From Actinopolyspora mzabensis (GTDB lineage Bacteria; Actinomycetota; Actinomycetes; Mycobacteriales; Pseudonocardiaceae), in the NCBI RefSeq assembly GCF_900101095.1, contig NZ_FNFM01000003.1, forward strand, positions 124,001 through 188,000: a stretch of 64,000 nucleotides of DNA, written 5' to 3'. The number at the start of each line of letters is the position of its first letter. Position 1 is the stretch's first letter. Below the pieces are notes generated by a model. It had not been told where the DNA came from. It saw only the letters and a list, made by a program, of their open reading frames with translations, and did not search any database. Made by a program: the position numbers and the translations under genes. Shown here in pieces: positions 35,234-44,041 of the stretch.

Positions 35234-36997
35234 TCAGCGCACTCGGTGGGTTCCGTCCGGGAGGCGTCGGGTGTAGCCCTCGCGGGCGAGCCGCTCCAGC
35301 AGCGGGACGACCACGCGGCGACTCGTGCCCAGTGCCTCCCGCGCCCCGCTCGGGGTGAACGGTTCCGAAAGTCCGGCCAACACGTCCCGGGCCCGCTGCA
35401 GCGCTCCCGGCAGCAGGTAGATTCCCTCGGCGATCCGAAGCAGTTGCCCGGCCTTGTTCGCCACGCCGAGTTGTTCGGCGTCCAGCCCGAGTTCGCGGAG
35501 TTCTTCCGCGGTGGGCGCGTCGAAGGGGTGTTCGGCCAGTCGAGCACGGATCGCGGCCACGCCCCGCCGCACGTGCTCGCTCAGCTCGGGACCTTGCAGC
35601 CGCAGCCTGCCGTTGCCCGTCCGGATCCCGGCGGCAGTGGCCGAGTCCAGCACCAGCGCCAGCAACGAGGTGTGGGGCAGGCACAGTTGTCGCACTGCCT
35701 CGTGCTCGGAGAGACCGTCGGCCATCGGGTCCTCCCGGTGGAGCCGTTCGAGGAGCTCGACGAGTCGTGCCGCGTACTCGTCCCGGGCGGCCGGTTCCAG
35801 CAGCCAGTCCCCGGTCACCAGGGCGTGTGGGGGAGGGGAGGCCCCCATCACGCGCAGCTCCGAGGCGCGGATCGCGCGGTTTCTCGCGAGCAGTTCCGCA
35901 CCGGCGGGCTGTTGTCCCGTGCGCTCCAGTTCGCGAGCGCGGTCGGCGGCAGCGCCCCGGCGGCGCAGCTCCGGTGGGCACACGTCGAGCACGTGCACCC
36001 CGGTGGGGATCAGGTGCTGTCCGGCGTCCCGCAGTAGCGCGTTGTCCCCGATCCGCAGTGGCAGCTCCGCTCGCAGCGACAACCGGGCGGTGTCGGCTCC
36101 CAGCGGTCGCAGCCGCGCTCCGGTGGTGGTCGCACCGATGTGCATGCCGAGTTCGCCTGGCAGTTCGCCCGCTCCCCGGTCTCGCAGCCGCACGTCCACG
36201 AGATCGGTGCTCCGCCAGGCTCCCGGTGTCAGCAGCGCGTCTCCCCGGGCTAGCTCTCCGGCGTGCGCGCCGCGCAGGTTCAACGCGACCCGCGCCGTCG
36301 CGCGGACCGTTTCGTGCTCCTCGCCGAGGCTCTGCAGCCCCCGGATCGTCACGCGTTTCCCGGTTCCGGCCACCTCGAGCTGGTCGCCTCTGCTAAGCGT
36401 GCCCGCCGACAGCGTCGCGGTCACCACCGTGCCCGCTCCACGAATGCTGAAGCAGCGGTCCAGCCAGAGCCGCACGTCGGCGGTGGGATCCGGATTCGGC
36501 AGCTCACCCGCGAGCTCCTCCAGTTTCCCGGTGAGTTCGGGCAAGCCGTCCCCGGTGGTCCCGCTGACCACCACCTCGGGAACTCCCGACAGCGAGCTGT
36601 CGGACAGCCGCCGCCGCGTCTGTTCCAACGCGGGGAGCGGGTCGGCGAGATCGCCACGCGTGATCGCCAGCACTCCCCGCCGCACGCGCAGCGCGTGCAG
36701 GGCCTGGAGGTGTTCGTCCGACTGCGGCATCCACCCCTCGTCGGCGGCCACCACGAACAGCACGCCCGCGACCTCGCCCACCCCCGCCAGCATGTTGCGC
36801 ACGAACCGCTGATGGCCCGGCACGTCGACGAACGCCATCACCTCGCCACCGGGCAGGGTTGTCCACGCGAATCCCAGGTCGATGGTCAGCCCGCGACGTC
36901 GCTCCTCGTCCCACCTGTCCGGATCGGTGCCGGTCAGGGCTTTGATGAGTGTGGATTTGCCGTGGTCCACGTGGCCTGCTGTGGCGATCACGTGCAT
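35234..36997 (-). CDS. selB: Selenocysteine-specific elongation factor SelB
   Basis: A 587-residue translational GTPase. It begins MHVIATAGHVDHGKSTLIKALTG (G1), has RRRGLTIDLGFAW (G2), FVDVPGHQRF (G3) and ITRGDLAD in the NKxD position (G4, here as TRGD). EF-Tu-like domains 2 and 3 follow, and the C-terminal 240 residues are winged helices (ending REGYTRRLPDGTHRVR) that bind the SECIS hairpin. It brings Sec-tRNA to UGA codons. The start overlaps the selA stop by ten bases, so the two are translationally coupled. Confidence 0.95.
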   Translation of the reverse strand: MHVIATAGHVDHGKSTLIKALTGTDPDRWDEERRRGLTIDLGFAWTTLPGGEVMAFVDVPGHQRFVRNMLAGVGEVAGVLFVVAADEGWMPQSDEHLQALHALRVRRGVLAITRGDLADPLPALEQTRRRLSDSSLSGVPEVVVSGTTGDGLPELTGKLEELAGELPNPDPTADVRLWLDRCFSIRGAGTVVTATLSAGTLSRGDQLEVAGTGKRVTIRGLQSLGEEHETVRATARVALNLRGAHAGELARGDALLTPGAWRSTDLVDVRLRDRGAGELPGELGMHIGATTTGARLRPLGADTARLSLRAELPLRIGDNALLRDAGQHLIPTGVHVLDVCPPELRRRGAAADRARELERTGQQPAGAELLARNRAIRASELRVMGASPPPHALVTGDWLLEPAARDEYAARLVELLERLHREDPMADGLSEHEAVRQLCLPHTSLLALVLDSATAAGIRTGNGRLRLQGPELSEHVRRGVAAIRARLAEHPFDAPTAEELRELGLDAEQLGVANKAGQLLRIAEGIYLLPGALQRARDVLAGLSEPFTPSGAREALGTSRRVVVPLLERLAREGYTRRLPDGTHRVR

Positions 36998-38313
36998 GAC
37001 GCGCCTCCCACGGCCGAATCCGTCGCCGGCGCACTCCGGCGGATCGTCTCGGTCAGCTCCGCGTCCCGCTCCGGCTCCAGCGCGAACAGGTCGACCAGGC
37101 AGTTTCCCCGTTCGACCCTGGTCAATACCGGCGGCACATTGTGGCGGAGCCGTTCGGAGCAGTGCTCGGGCAGCACGACGGCCGCGCTGGGCAGCTTCAC
37201 TCCCGGTGCTCCACCACCACCGATACCCGCGGTGGTGTCCGCCGTCGTCGCCGCCACACCCGCCGCCCGCGCCGACTCCGCGATCCGTTCGGCACGGGCC
37301 CGCAGTTCCCGCTGGGAGCATTCCAGCGCACGCGCGGTCGGAGTGGGAGGTCCGCACAGCGTGGCGTGCAGTGCGGCCAGGGTGAGCTTGTCGGGACGCA
37401 GCGCACGGGCCAGTGGATGCTTCCGGAGCTTGTCGACGATGGCTGCCTTGCCGAGCAGCAGCCCGGCCTGTGGACCGCCGAGCAGCTTGTCGCAGCTGGC
37501 CACCACCAGGTCCGCCCCCGCCCGCAGTGCGCCGCGCGCGTCGGGTTCGTCCGGCAGCCTCGGGTGCGGTTCCAGCAGTCCGGATCCGATGTCGACGACC
37601 AGTGGCGCGTCCAGAGCACCGAGTTCGCCCGGCGCGACCGAGGAGGTGAACCCGCTGATCACGAAGTTGGAGGGGTGAACCTTGAGGACGAATCCGGTTT
37701 CCGCCCCGATCGCCGCTCGGTAGTCGGCGAGCTCGACGCGGTTGGTCGTGCCGACCTCGCGCAGCCGCGCGCCGGTGGAGCACAGCAGGTCGGGGATACG
37801 GAATCCGGCGCCGATCTCGACCATCTCGCCGCGCGCCAGCATGATCTCACGGCCCGCGGCCAGGGCGGTGGCGGCCAGCGTGAGGGCGGCCGCCCCGTTG
37901 CCCACCACGTGTGCGCTCTCCGCCTCGGGGACCGCGTCGAGCAGGCCGCGCGTGACGCTCGCCCCACGACGGCCACGCTGACCGGTGTGGAGATCCAGCT
38001 CGACGTCGCAGGTTCCCGCGGCTTCCCGCAGGGCCAGCACCGCGGCATCCGAGAGGGGAGCGCGGCCCAGGTTGGTGTGCAGCAGTACGCCCGTGGCGTT
38101 GAGCACCGGGCGCAGACCCCCGGTCGCGGTGGGCAGGTTCGCCGCCGTTTCCGTGATCACCTGATCGGCGGGGATCTCACGGGCCCGCGCGCGTCGCTGT
38201 GCGTCGTGGACCACGCGTTTCACCCGCTGTCGCCCGAAGCGTTCGACGGCCGCGGCTATGCGGGGCTCGCTGAGGACCCGGTCCGTGGCCGGGATGTTCC
38301 GCCGCTCGTCCAC
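36988..38313 (-). CDS. selA: L-seryl-tRNA(Sec) selenium transferase SelA
   Basis: A 441-residue PLP enzyme. The N-terminal helical region that binds tRNA-Sec (about 1-60) is followed by LNATGVLLHTNLGRAPLS, VELDLHTGQRGRRGA, VVGNGAAALTLA, and the PLP lysine Lys276 in SCDKLLGGPQAG. It converts Ser-tRNA-Sec to Sec-tRNA-Sec with selenophosphate. A GTG start is used without a strong ribosome site. It is first in the selA-selB pair. Confidence 0.95.
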   Translation of the reverse strand: MDERRNIPATDRVLSEPRIAAAVERFGRQRVKRVVHDAQRRARAREIPADQVITETAANLPTATGGLRPVLNATGVLLHTNLGRAPLSDAAVLALREAAGTCDVELDLHTGQRGRRGASVTRGLLDAVPEAESAHVVGNGAAALTLAATALAAGREIMLARGEMVEIGAGFRIPDLLCSTGARLREVGTTNRVELADYRAAIGAETGFVLKVHPSNFVISGFTSSVAPGELGALDAPLVVDIGSGLLEPHPRLPDEPDARGALRAGADLVVASCDKLLGGPQAGLLLGKAAIVDKLRKHPLARALRPDKLTLAALHATLCGPPTPTARALECSQRELRARAERIAESARAAGVAATTADTTAGIGGGGAPGVKLPSAAVVLPEHCSERLRHNVPPVLTRVERGNCLVDLFALEPERDAELTETIRRSAPATDSAVGGASCT

Positions 38314-38496
38314 GTTCGTGACGATACGCAGCGGGAGAGCGTTCGTTCGGCTCCGTACGCTGGCACGTCGGACGTATTTTTCGATTGAATACCTCTGTTG
38401 TTTCAGTGTTGACCGAAATTAATCCAAAACTCAAACCTCTGCGCCCCATCAACTCAACAGATGATTCGCAAGGACGTGCCCGTGCACAATCGAGTC

Positions 38497-39084
38497 ATGA
38501 CCGAACGGAAACCGCCGGGGACGGACTTCGAGACCTGGATCGACCGTCAGGTCCGTACGGCCAGGGAGCGCGGGGATTTCGACGACCTGCCCGGAACCGG
38601 CAAGCCGCTGCCCGATCTCGGCAACGAGAGCGAACTGTCCTGGGTCAAGAAGTACGTCGAGCGGGAGGGGCTGTCCACCGAGGCGCTGCTGCCGCCCGCC
38701 GTGCAGTTGCGCAAGGAGATCGACCGGCTCCCGGAGACCGTGGCCGAGCTGCGTTCCGAGCAGGCGGTGCGCGAGCAGGTCGGTGAGCTCAACCTGCGTA
38801 TCGCCGAGTGGCTGCGGGCTCCCAGCGGTCCACGCGTCAAGGTCGCGCCCGTGGATGCGGATGAGGTCGTGCGCCGCTGGCGGGAGCGACGTGCAACCGC
38901 GGCCGAAGCCGAGGACACGGTCTCGACCGAGCATGCCCACGCCGACGAGAGTGCCGAACCCGGCCCGAGCGGACGCGGTGCTCGTTCCGGCGGGCCGCGC
39001 ACCTGGTGGCGCAGGCTGGTGCGTGGCGGAGGCGGACGGGAATCGAACCCGCCTGACCGAGTTGCTCGGCCACGTCGGTTTTGA
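38497..39084 (+). CDS. DUF1992 protein whose 3' end overlaps tRNA-Sec
   Basis: A 195-residue protein from ATG 38497. Residues 8-110 form the DUF1992 (DnaJC28-like) domain: FETWIDRQVRTARERGDFDDLPGTGKPLPDL and KKYVEREGLSTEALLPPAVQLRKEIDRLPETV. The C-terminal 85 residues are not conserved. The last 20 codons run antisense through the tRNA-Sec gene and give the typical antisense-tRNA string GRESNPPD. Function of the domain is unknown in bacteria. Confidence 0.82.
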   Translation: MTERKPPGTDFETWIDRQVRTARERGDFDDLPGTGKPLPDLGNESELSWVKKYVEREGLSTEALLPPAVQLRKEIDRLPETVAELRSEQAVREQVGELNLRIAEWLRAPSGPRVKVAPVDADEVVRRWRERRATAAEAEDTVSTEHAHADESAEPGPSGRGARSGGPRTWWRRLVRGGGGRESNPPDRVARPRRF

Positions 39085-39119
39085 AGACCGCGGGGGCCAC
39101 CAGGCACCCTTACGCCTCC
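39024..39119 (-). tRNA. selC: Selenocysteine tRNA, tRNA-Sec(UCA)
   Basis: A 96-base tRNA on the minus strand, beginning GGAGGCG and ending CGCCTCC-G-CCA with an encoded CCA. The anticodon loop CTTCAAA holds TCA (39080 region), flanked by CGGT/ACCG. The extra arm is long, GGCCGAG-CAA-CTCGGTC, as in tRNA-Sec, and the T loop is TTCGATT. The long acceptor helix would have eight pairs with a mismatch at the last one. It lies between selB-selA and selD, which settles its identity. Confidence 0.95.
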
Positions 39120-39180
39120 AGTGCCGTCATCCCGCGTGTTGTGCCATGCCGTCGGCCGTCCGGTGGACTAGCTTCGGGGC

Positions 39181-40194
39181 ATGACCGATGCCGGGACCGT
39201 CACGACCGAAAACTACCGCCTGACACGGTACGCGCACGGTGGTGGGTGTGCTTGCAAGATCCCCGCGGGCGAGCTGGAGTCCATGGTCGCCGGTGCCGGG
39301 ATCTCCGGCGGCGCCCCGGCGGGCGGTGAGGTGCTGATCGGTGCCGGTGACGACGCCGCCGTGGTGCGGTTGCACGGCGACACCGCGATCGTGGCCACGA
39401 CGGACTTCTTCACCCCCGTGGTCGACGATCCCTACGACTGGGGCCGGATCGCGGCTGCCAACGCGCTGTCCGACGTGTACGCGATGGGGGCACGCCCGCT
39501 GGTGGCGTTGAACCTGCTCGGTTGGCCACGTGAGTCGCTGCCGATGGAGCTGGCCGAACGGGTGCTGCGCGGTGGCGCGGATGTCGCGGAACTGGCGGGA
39601 TGCCCGGTAGGAGGTGGCCACAGCCTCGACGATCCCGAGCCGAAGTACGGTATGGCCGTGACGGGCACGGCCGCTGCCACTCGGCTGCTGCGCGAAGACG
39701 CCGGAACCCCCGGTGCTCCGCTGTCGTTGACCAAACCGCTCGGCATCGGGGTGCTCAACACCCGGCACAAGGCCACCGGAGAGGTTTTCCCGCAGGCGAT
39801 CGAGGCGATGACCACCCTCAACGACACGGCCTCGCGGGACGCTCTGGCGGTGGGTGCCGAGTGCGCCACCGACGTCACCGGATTCGGGCTGCTCGGGCAC
39901 CTGCGCGAACTCACCCGTGCCAGCGGTGTTTCCGCGGTGCTGGACTCGAGCGCCGTTCCCTACCTGGAGGGGGCGCGCGAGGCGGTCCGGGACGGGTACG
40001 TCAGCGGGGGGACACGTCGCAATCTGCGCTGGGTGGGCGAGTGCACCGATCTCTCCCGTGTGGACGAGGACGAAGCGCTGCTGCTGGCCGACGCGCAGAC
40101 CTCGGGGGGACTGCTCGTCGCGGGGGAGCTGCCGAACGCCCCGGTGATCGGCCGGCTGATCACCGCCGAGGAGAACGCCATCACGGTTCGCTGA
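39181..40194 (+). CDS. selD: Selenophosphate synthase SelD (Cys form)
   Basis: A 337-residue protein starting with ATG 61 bp from the divergent tRNA-Sec. The catalytic loop is HGGGCACKIP: Cys23 stands where many SelD proteins have Sec or Cys (E. coli Cys17) and Lys26 corresponds to the essential Lys20. Further motifs are GAGDDAAV, TTDFFTPVVDDPYDWGRIAAANALSDVYAMGARP (ATP and metal site) and ATDVTGFGLLGHL. It makes selenophosphate from selenide and ATP. Because it has Cys, it does not need its own product to be made. Confidence 0.96.
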   Translation: MTDAGTVTTENYRLTRYAHGGGCACKIPAGELESMVAGAGISGGAPAGGEVLIGAGDDAAVVRLHGDTAIVATTDFFTPVVDDPYDWGRIAAANALSDVYAMGARPLVALNLLGWPRESLPMELAERVLRGGADVAELAGCPVGGGHSLDDPEPKYGMAVTGTAAATRLLREDAGTPGAPLSLTKPLGIGVLNTRHKATGEVFPQAIEAMTTLNDTASRDALAVGAECATDVTGFGLLGHLRELTRASGVSAVLDSSAVPYLEGAREAVRDGYVSGGTRRNLRWVGECTDLSRVDEDEALLLADAQTSGGLLVAGELPNAPVIGRLITAEENAITVR

Positions 40195-40271
40195 GCGCGC
40201 GCCTGTCCGCTCCACCGCGCGTGAACACGTAGTGGCGGCCCGCCTGCGGAGGCAGTCGCTCAGTCCGCGGA

Positions 40272-40913
40272 TCACTTACCGGTGACCTGGCAGAGCCCCT
40301 CGTTGGTGCTGTTGAGCACGTCCACCAGGATCTGGCGCAACGTGGTGCCGTCCCGCCGGGTAAGCCAGGCGTGCATCGCCGAACCGAAGCACGAGACCAT
40401 GGTCATCGACCAGGCGCCGGGGCGCGGGTCGCAGCTGGGATCGGTTCCGGTGTGCTCGGCGACCAGCTCGGTCATGTCCTGCATCCAGCGCTGCCGCATC
40501 AGATGCATCTCGTACTGACCGGTGGACTCCAGGACTTGCAGCAGTTCGGCACGCATCAGGTGTTGTTCGCGGTCTGCCTCCATGCGGTCGGCCGCGTCGA
40601 GCATCGCCGCGGCCATGGCGCGCATGGGGTGTTCCTCGGAGCCGCGCGCGTTCAGCGCCTCGCGCACGTACTCGAGCTCGTTGCCGAGGTCGCCGAAGAG
40701 CACCGCGTCCTTGCTGGGGAAGTACCGGAAGAACGTCCTGGGGGCGATGTCGGCGGCACGGGCTATCTGTTCCACGGTCGTGGCCTCGAATCCCTGTTCC
40801 CGGAACAGTTCCAGGGCCGCCGACTCGATGCCCGCTCGGGTCCTGGCCGCCTTGACGGCTCGTCTGCCCTGGCCCTCCGTTTCGTCGATCGAACCCACCG
40901 CAACGCTGGTCAT
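40272..40913 (-). CDS. TetR-family regulator of the adjacent exporter
   Basis: A 213-residue protein from ATG 40913 (GAGG upstream); a TTG 36 bases earlier is possible. The N-terminal helix-turn-helix reads SAALELFREQGFEATTVEQIARAADIAPRTFFRYFPSKDAVLF. The C-terminal part is a ligand-binding domain with an MftR/TetR_C-like pattern. It is divergent from an EmrB/QacA-type exporter; a 16-bp palindrome between them is the likely operator. Confidence 0.92.
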   Translation of the reverse strand: MTSVAVGSIDETEGQGRRAVKAARTRAGIESAALELFREQGFEATTVEQIARAADIAPRTFFRYFPSKDAVLFGDLGNELEYVREALNARGSEEHPMRAMAAAMLDAADRMEADREQHLMRAELLQVLESTGQYEMHLMRQRWMQDMTELVAEHTGTDPSCDPRPGAWSMTMVSCFGSAMHAWLTRRDGTTLRQILVDVLNSTNEGLCQVTGK

Positions 40914-40958
40914 GGCCTCAGGTTCCTCGAAAGCGGAGTTCGGCGTCAACTGTGCCCG

Positions 40959-40995
40959 TTGTCACCGATGACAAATGGCAGTACTGCCATATTCT
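40959..40995 (+). promoter_or_regulatory. TetR operator within the exporter promoter
   Basis: ATGGCAGTACTGCCAT (40975-40990) is a perfect 16-bp palindrome. It sits between a -35-like ATGACA (40968-40973) and a -10-like TATTCT (40990-40995), so bound repressor would block RNA polymerase. A second symmetric element TTGTCA-CCGA-TGACAA (40959-40974) adjoins it. Confidence 0.7.
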
Positions 40996-41017
40996 GGTGC
41001 GGGGAAAGGAGACACGC

Positions 41018-42724
41018 ATGTCCGACGGTCACGCCCGCCACGGGGCGGCGGGTGCTGCAACGACACCCGACAAAGGAGAGGAGGGTGCCCTGGCGGAGGG
41101 CATCGACGTGCGGGTCTACCGCCGCAGGTGGGCGACCCTGCTCGTGCTGTGTCTGGCCTTGTCGGCCACGATGCTCGCGAACACCTCGCTCAGCGTCGCG
41201 TTACCCCAGCTCTCTCGCGCGCTGGGAGCCTCCACCTCGGCGCAGCAGTGGTTCTCGGACGCCTACGCCTTGGTGTTCGCCGGCCTGCTGTTCACCACCT
41301 CCTCGATAGCGGACCGCTACGGGCGCAAGTGGATGCTGCAGGCCGGGATGGTGCTGTTCGGCCTGGTGTCGGTCTACGTGTGGCTGTTCGTGGGGTCCAG
41401 CACCGAGATGATCGCCGCACGGGCGCTGCTGGGTGTGGGCGGCGCCATGATCATGCCGGTGACGCTGTCCATTCTGACCAGTGTCTTCCCCAGCGGGGAG
41501 CGCACCAAGGCGGTCGGTATCTGGGCCGCCGTTTCCGGCGCGGGCAGCGCCGCGGGGCCGGTTATCGCCGGGGTGCTGTTGCAGTACTTCTCCTGGGAAT
41601 CGGTGTTCGTGATCAACGTGCCGGTGGTGATCGTCGGTGTGATCGCCGGTATCCGCTACATCCCGTCGCACACCGGCACCGAAGGGGGGCACGGCGGGCT
41701 CGACCTGCTGGGGGCGCTGCTGTCCACCGCCGGGATCACGATCGCGGTCTACGCGCTGATCGAGGCGCAGTACGTCGGCTGGTTGTCACCCCGCACGTTG
41801 TCCCTGGTGGCCCTGGGGCTGGTGTTGTTGGCGTTGTTCGCGCTGTGGGAGCGCCGGGTGGCCGATCCGATGCTGGATGTTCGGCTGTTCCGCAACCGTG
41901 GTTTCTCCGCGTCGGCGGTGGCGTTGACGCTGGTGTTCTTCGCGATGATCGGTGTGTTCTTCGCGCTGAGCCAGACCCTGCAGCTCGTGTTCGGCTACTC
42001 GCCGCTGATGGCTTCCACCGCGATGCTGCCGATGTCGGTGATGATGATGCTCATCGCTCCGCAGGTTTCCAGGATCGTGGACAGGTTCGGCCCGCGTGAC
42101 ACCATTTCCGTCGGACTTTTGCTGGCGGCGTTGGGCATGGTGGGGCTGAGCACCCTCGGCGTGGATTCCGGGTACTGGCAGATCCTGCTGCCGCTGTCGT
42201 GCACGGCGGCGGGTATGTCGCTTGCGATGGCTCCGGCCACCGATCAGCTGATGGCCAACGTGCCCCGTGAGCGCGCGGGGATGGGTTCGGCCACCAACGA
42301 CGTCACCCGCGAGGTGGGGGCGTCGTTGGGTGTGGCCGTGCTGGGCAGCGTGCTGGGAGGTAGCTATGCCGCCCGGATCTCGGACTCGCTGACCGGGCTG
42401 CCCGAGCGGGTGCGGCAGACCGCCGAGGAGTCGCTGCCCGGCGGCATGATGGTCGCCGAGTCGTTGGGCGCGCGGGGGGAGCGGCTCGCCCGCGAGGTGT
42501 CGGTGGCCTGGATGGACGCCTCGCAGACCGCGTACCTGGCCGCTGCGGGGCTGATCGCGGTGGCAGCGCTGGTGGCGTGGTTCTTCCTGCCCGGCAGGAC
42601 GCAACGCACCGAGGTGCGGGCCTCCTCGGGAACCGAGCGGGGTGCGGCCGAGGAGCCGGACAGGGCCACCGAGAAGCCTGGCAGCGCCACCGAGAGGTCC
42701 GACACGGCTGTCACCGAGCAGTGA
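41018..42724 (+). CDS. EmrB/QacA-type 14-helix drug efflux MFS transporter
   Basis: A 568-residue membrane protein from ATG 41018 with GGAAAGGAG upstream. The first helix contains LSATMLANTSLSVALPQL (motif D1 region of DHA2 proteins), motif A is SSIADRYGRKWML, and motif C is GAGSAAGPVIAGVLL in helix 5. The central loop and 14 predicted helices fit the QacA/EmrB group, which export cationic dyes and antibiotics by proton antiport. The Glu/Thr-rich C-terminal tail of about 45 residues is cytoplasmic. Regulated by the divergent TetR. Confidence 0.92.
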   Translation: MSDGHARHGAAGAATTPDKGEEGALAEGIDVRVYRRRWATLLVLCLALSATMLANTSLSVALPQLSRALGASTSAQQWFSDAYALVFAGLLFTTSSIADRYGRKWMLQAGMVLFGLVSVYVWLFVGSSTEMIAARALLGVGGAMIMPVTLSILTSVFPSGERTKAVGIWAAVSGAGSAAGPVIAGVLLQYFSWESVFVINVPVVIVGVIAGIRYIPSHTGTEGGHGGLDLLGALLSTAGITIAVYALIEAQYVGWLSPRTLSLVALGLVLLALFALWERRVADPMLDVRLFRNRGFSASAVALTLVFFAMIGVFFALSQTLQLVFGYSPLMASTAMLPMSVMMMLIAPQVSRIVDRFGPRDTISVGLLLAALGMVGLSTLGVDSGYWQILLPLSCTAAGMSLAMAPATDQLMANVPRERAGMGSATNDVTREVGASLGVAVLGSVLGGSYAARISDSLTGLPERVRQTAEESLPGGMMVAESLGARGERLAREVSVAWMDASQTAYLAAAGLIAVAALVAWFFLPGRTQRTEVRASSGTERGAAEEPDRATEKPGSATERSDTAVTEQ

Positions 42725-42777
42725 GCCCGCTCGTTCAGTGACCGCCGTGCCGGGGTGGTGGTCGCGGTCGGGGTGTC

Positions 42778-42850
42778 GATTTCGCGCGAAATCTACGTCG
42801 TGCTGGAGGCACCGCCCCCACCGGCGCGGCGATTTCGCGCGAAATCGCCG
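42778..42850. repeat. Paired palindromes GATTTCGCGCGAAATC
   Basis: The 16-bp perfect palindrome GATTTCGCGCGAAATC occurs at 42778-42793 and at 42831-42846, 53 bp apart. The second copy extends to a 24-bp perfect palindrome (42827-42850). They lie between the exporter stop and the stop of the convergent DUF397 gene. They may act as terminators for both directions or as protein-binding sites. Confidence 0.75.
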
Positions 42851-42852
42851 GT

Positions 42853-43044
42853 TCAGTTCCCGGCGTGGTCCTGGGCGAGACTGCGCAGGAAGTCGTTCCA
42901 CCGGGCGCGGGGGAACAGCAGTGAGTCGCCGTGCGGGCGTTTGGAGTCCCGCGCGGCGACCCCGTGCTCGGTGGCGGCGATCTCCACGCAGTTCGCCTGG
43001 CTACTGCTTCGACTGCTCTTGCGCCAGTGCTTCACGGATGCCAC
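42853..43044 (-). CDS. DUF397 protein
   Basis: A 63-residue protein from GTG 43044; its GGAG ribosome site overlaps the end of the XRE gene. WRKSSRSSSQANCVEIA and RDSKRPHGDSLLFPRARWNDFL are the DUF397 signature. DUF397 genes almost always follow an XRE/DUF5753 regulator, as here; the pair probably works as a two-part regulatory switch in actinomycete development or metabolism. Confidence 0.9.
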   Translation of the reverse strand: MASVKHWRKSSRSSSQANCVEIAATEHGVAARDSKRPHGDSLLFPRARWNDFLRSLAQDHAGN

Positions 43045-43048
43045 GGAC

Positions 43049-43915
43049 TCACTCCTTCTCGTGCTCGGCCGGTTCGTCGGCGAGGCGCGCGATGATCTCG
43101 CTGGAATCATCCGGGGAGAACGCGAGTTCGCGCAACCGCCACAGGGAGCGTTCCGCGGCGTCGACGTGCTCGGGCTGCTCCAGGAACGCGCTGTTGCCCC
43201 GGTGCTCCAGATACACCAGGTTCGGCTGCTTCGGGAAGTCCAGCAGCACGAACGGCCCCTCCATGCCGGGATGGATGCCCGCACGCTGCGGCACCATCCG
43301 GACGGTGACGTTCGGCCGCAGGTTGCTCTCCGCCAGGCGCAGCAGCTGCCGCCGCATCACGCCGGGGTCGGCGGTCGGGCGGCGCAGCACCGGTTCGTCC
43401 AGCAGCACCTCCAACCGTGGTGCGCGGCTGCCGAGCAGCACGGTCTGCCTGCCGATGCGGGCCTCGACCAGCCGTCGCACCTCGCGCTCCGGCAGCTCGT
43501 GGGTGGTGCCCCGGATGACCGCCTCGGCGTACTCGTCGGTCTGCAGTAGTCCTGGGATGAATTGTGTTTCCCAGCCGTGGATCGCGGTGGCCTCGGACTC
43601 GAACCGCATCAGGTCCTGCCACATCGCGGGAAGCGCGGCGTGCTGCACCTGCCACCAGTTGCGATCGGTGCCGTTGCGCACCAATGCCAGGATCTCCTCG
43701 CGCCGCTGGGTGGGCACGCGGTAGAGCCCCAGCAACGCCGCGACGTCGTCGGCGGCCAGGCCGCGAGTCCCCGTCTCCATCCGGCTGAGCTTGCTCATCG
43801 AGATGCCCAGCGACCTCGACACCTCGGCGGCGCTGAACCCGTTGCGGTCCCGCAGTTCCCGCAACTCGCCGGAGACCCGTCTGACTCGTGCCGGGATCCC
43901 GCTGCGTCGTTCCAT
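43049..43915 (-). CDS. XRE helix-turn-helix regulator with DUF5753 domain
   Basis: A 288-residue protein from ATG 43915 with GAAGGG upstream. HTH at about 15-60: ELRELRDRNGFSAAEVSRSLGISMSKLSRMETGTRGL. The DUF5753 part has QFIPGLLQTDEYAEAV, RQTVLLGSRAPRLEVLLDEPVLRR and GPFVLLDFP, with YLEH near the end. It is translationally linked with the DUF397 gene. A palindrome TTGACC-AGT-GGTCAA (43962-43976) lies 47 bp upstream of its start. Confidence 0.93.
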   Translation of the reverse strand: MERRSGIPARVRRVSGELRELRDRNGFSAAEVSRSLGISMSKLSRMETGTRGLAADDVAALLGLYRVPTQRREEILALVRNGTDRNWWQVQHAALPAMWQDLMRFESEATAIHGWETQFIPGLLQTDEYAEAVIRGTTHELPEREVRRLVEARIGRQTVLLGSRAPRLEVLLDEPVLRRPTADPGVMRRQLLRLAESNLRPNVTVRMVPQRAGIHPGMEGPFVLLDFPKQPNLVYLEHRGNSAFLEQPEHVDAAERSLWRLRELAFSPDDSSEIIARLADEPAEHEKE

Positions 43916-43961
43916 GCTCGACCCTTCCTCACTGGTCACTGTTCGCTCGCACCCTGACCGG

Positions 43962-43976
43962 TTGACCAGTGGTCAA
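43962..43976. promoter_or_regulatory. Palindrome upstream of the XRE regulator gene
   Basis: Perfect 6-bp arms TTGACC and GGTCAA with a 3-base spacer, in the divergent region between the XRE regulator and the small hypothetical gene. Likely an operator, possibly for autoregulation. Confidence 0.45.
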
Positions 43977-44041
43977 GGAAGTGAGATCACGCGAAAGTGT
44001 CGTTGCGTGACCGTTGGGGAGCCGTCGAACCTTCCCTCGAC

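Noticed and set aside
34004-36037. 677-codon plus-strand frame across Ku and selB
   Set aside because: Antisense to two strongly supported genes and spanning their boundary; composition is not protein-like.
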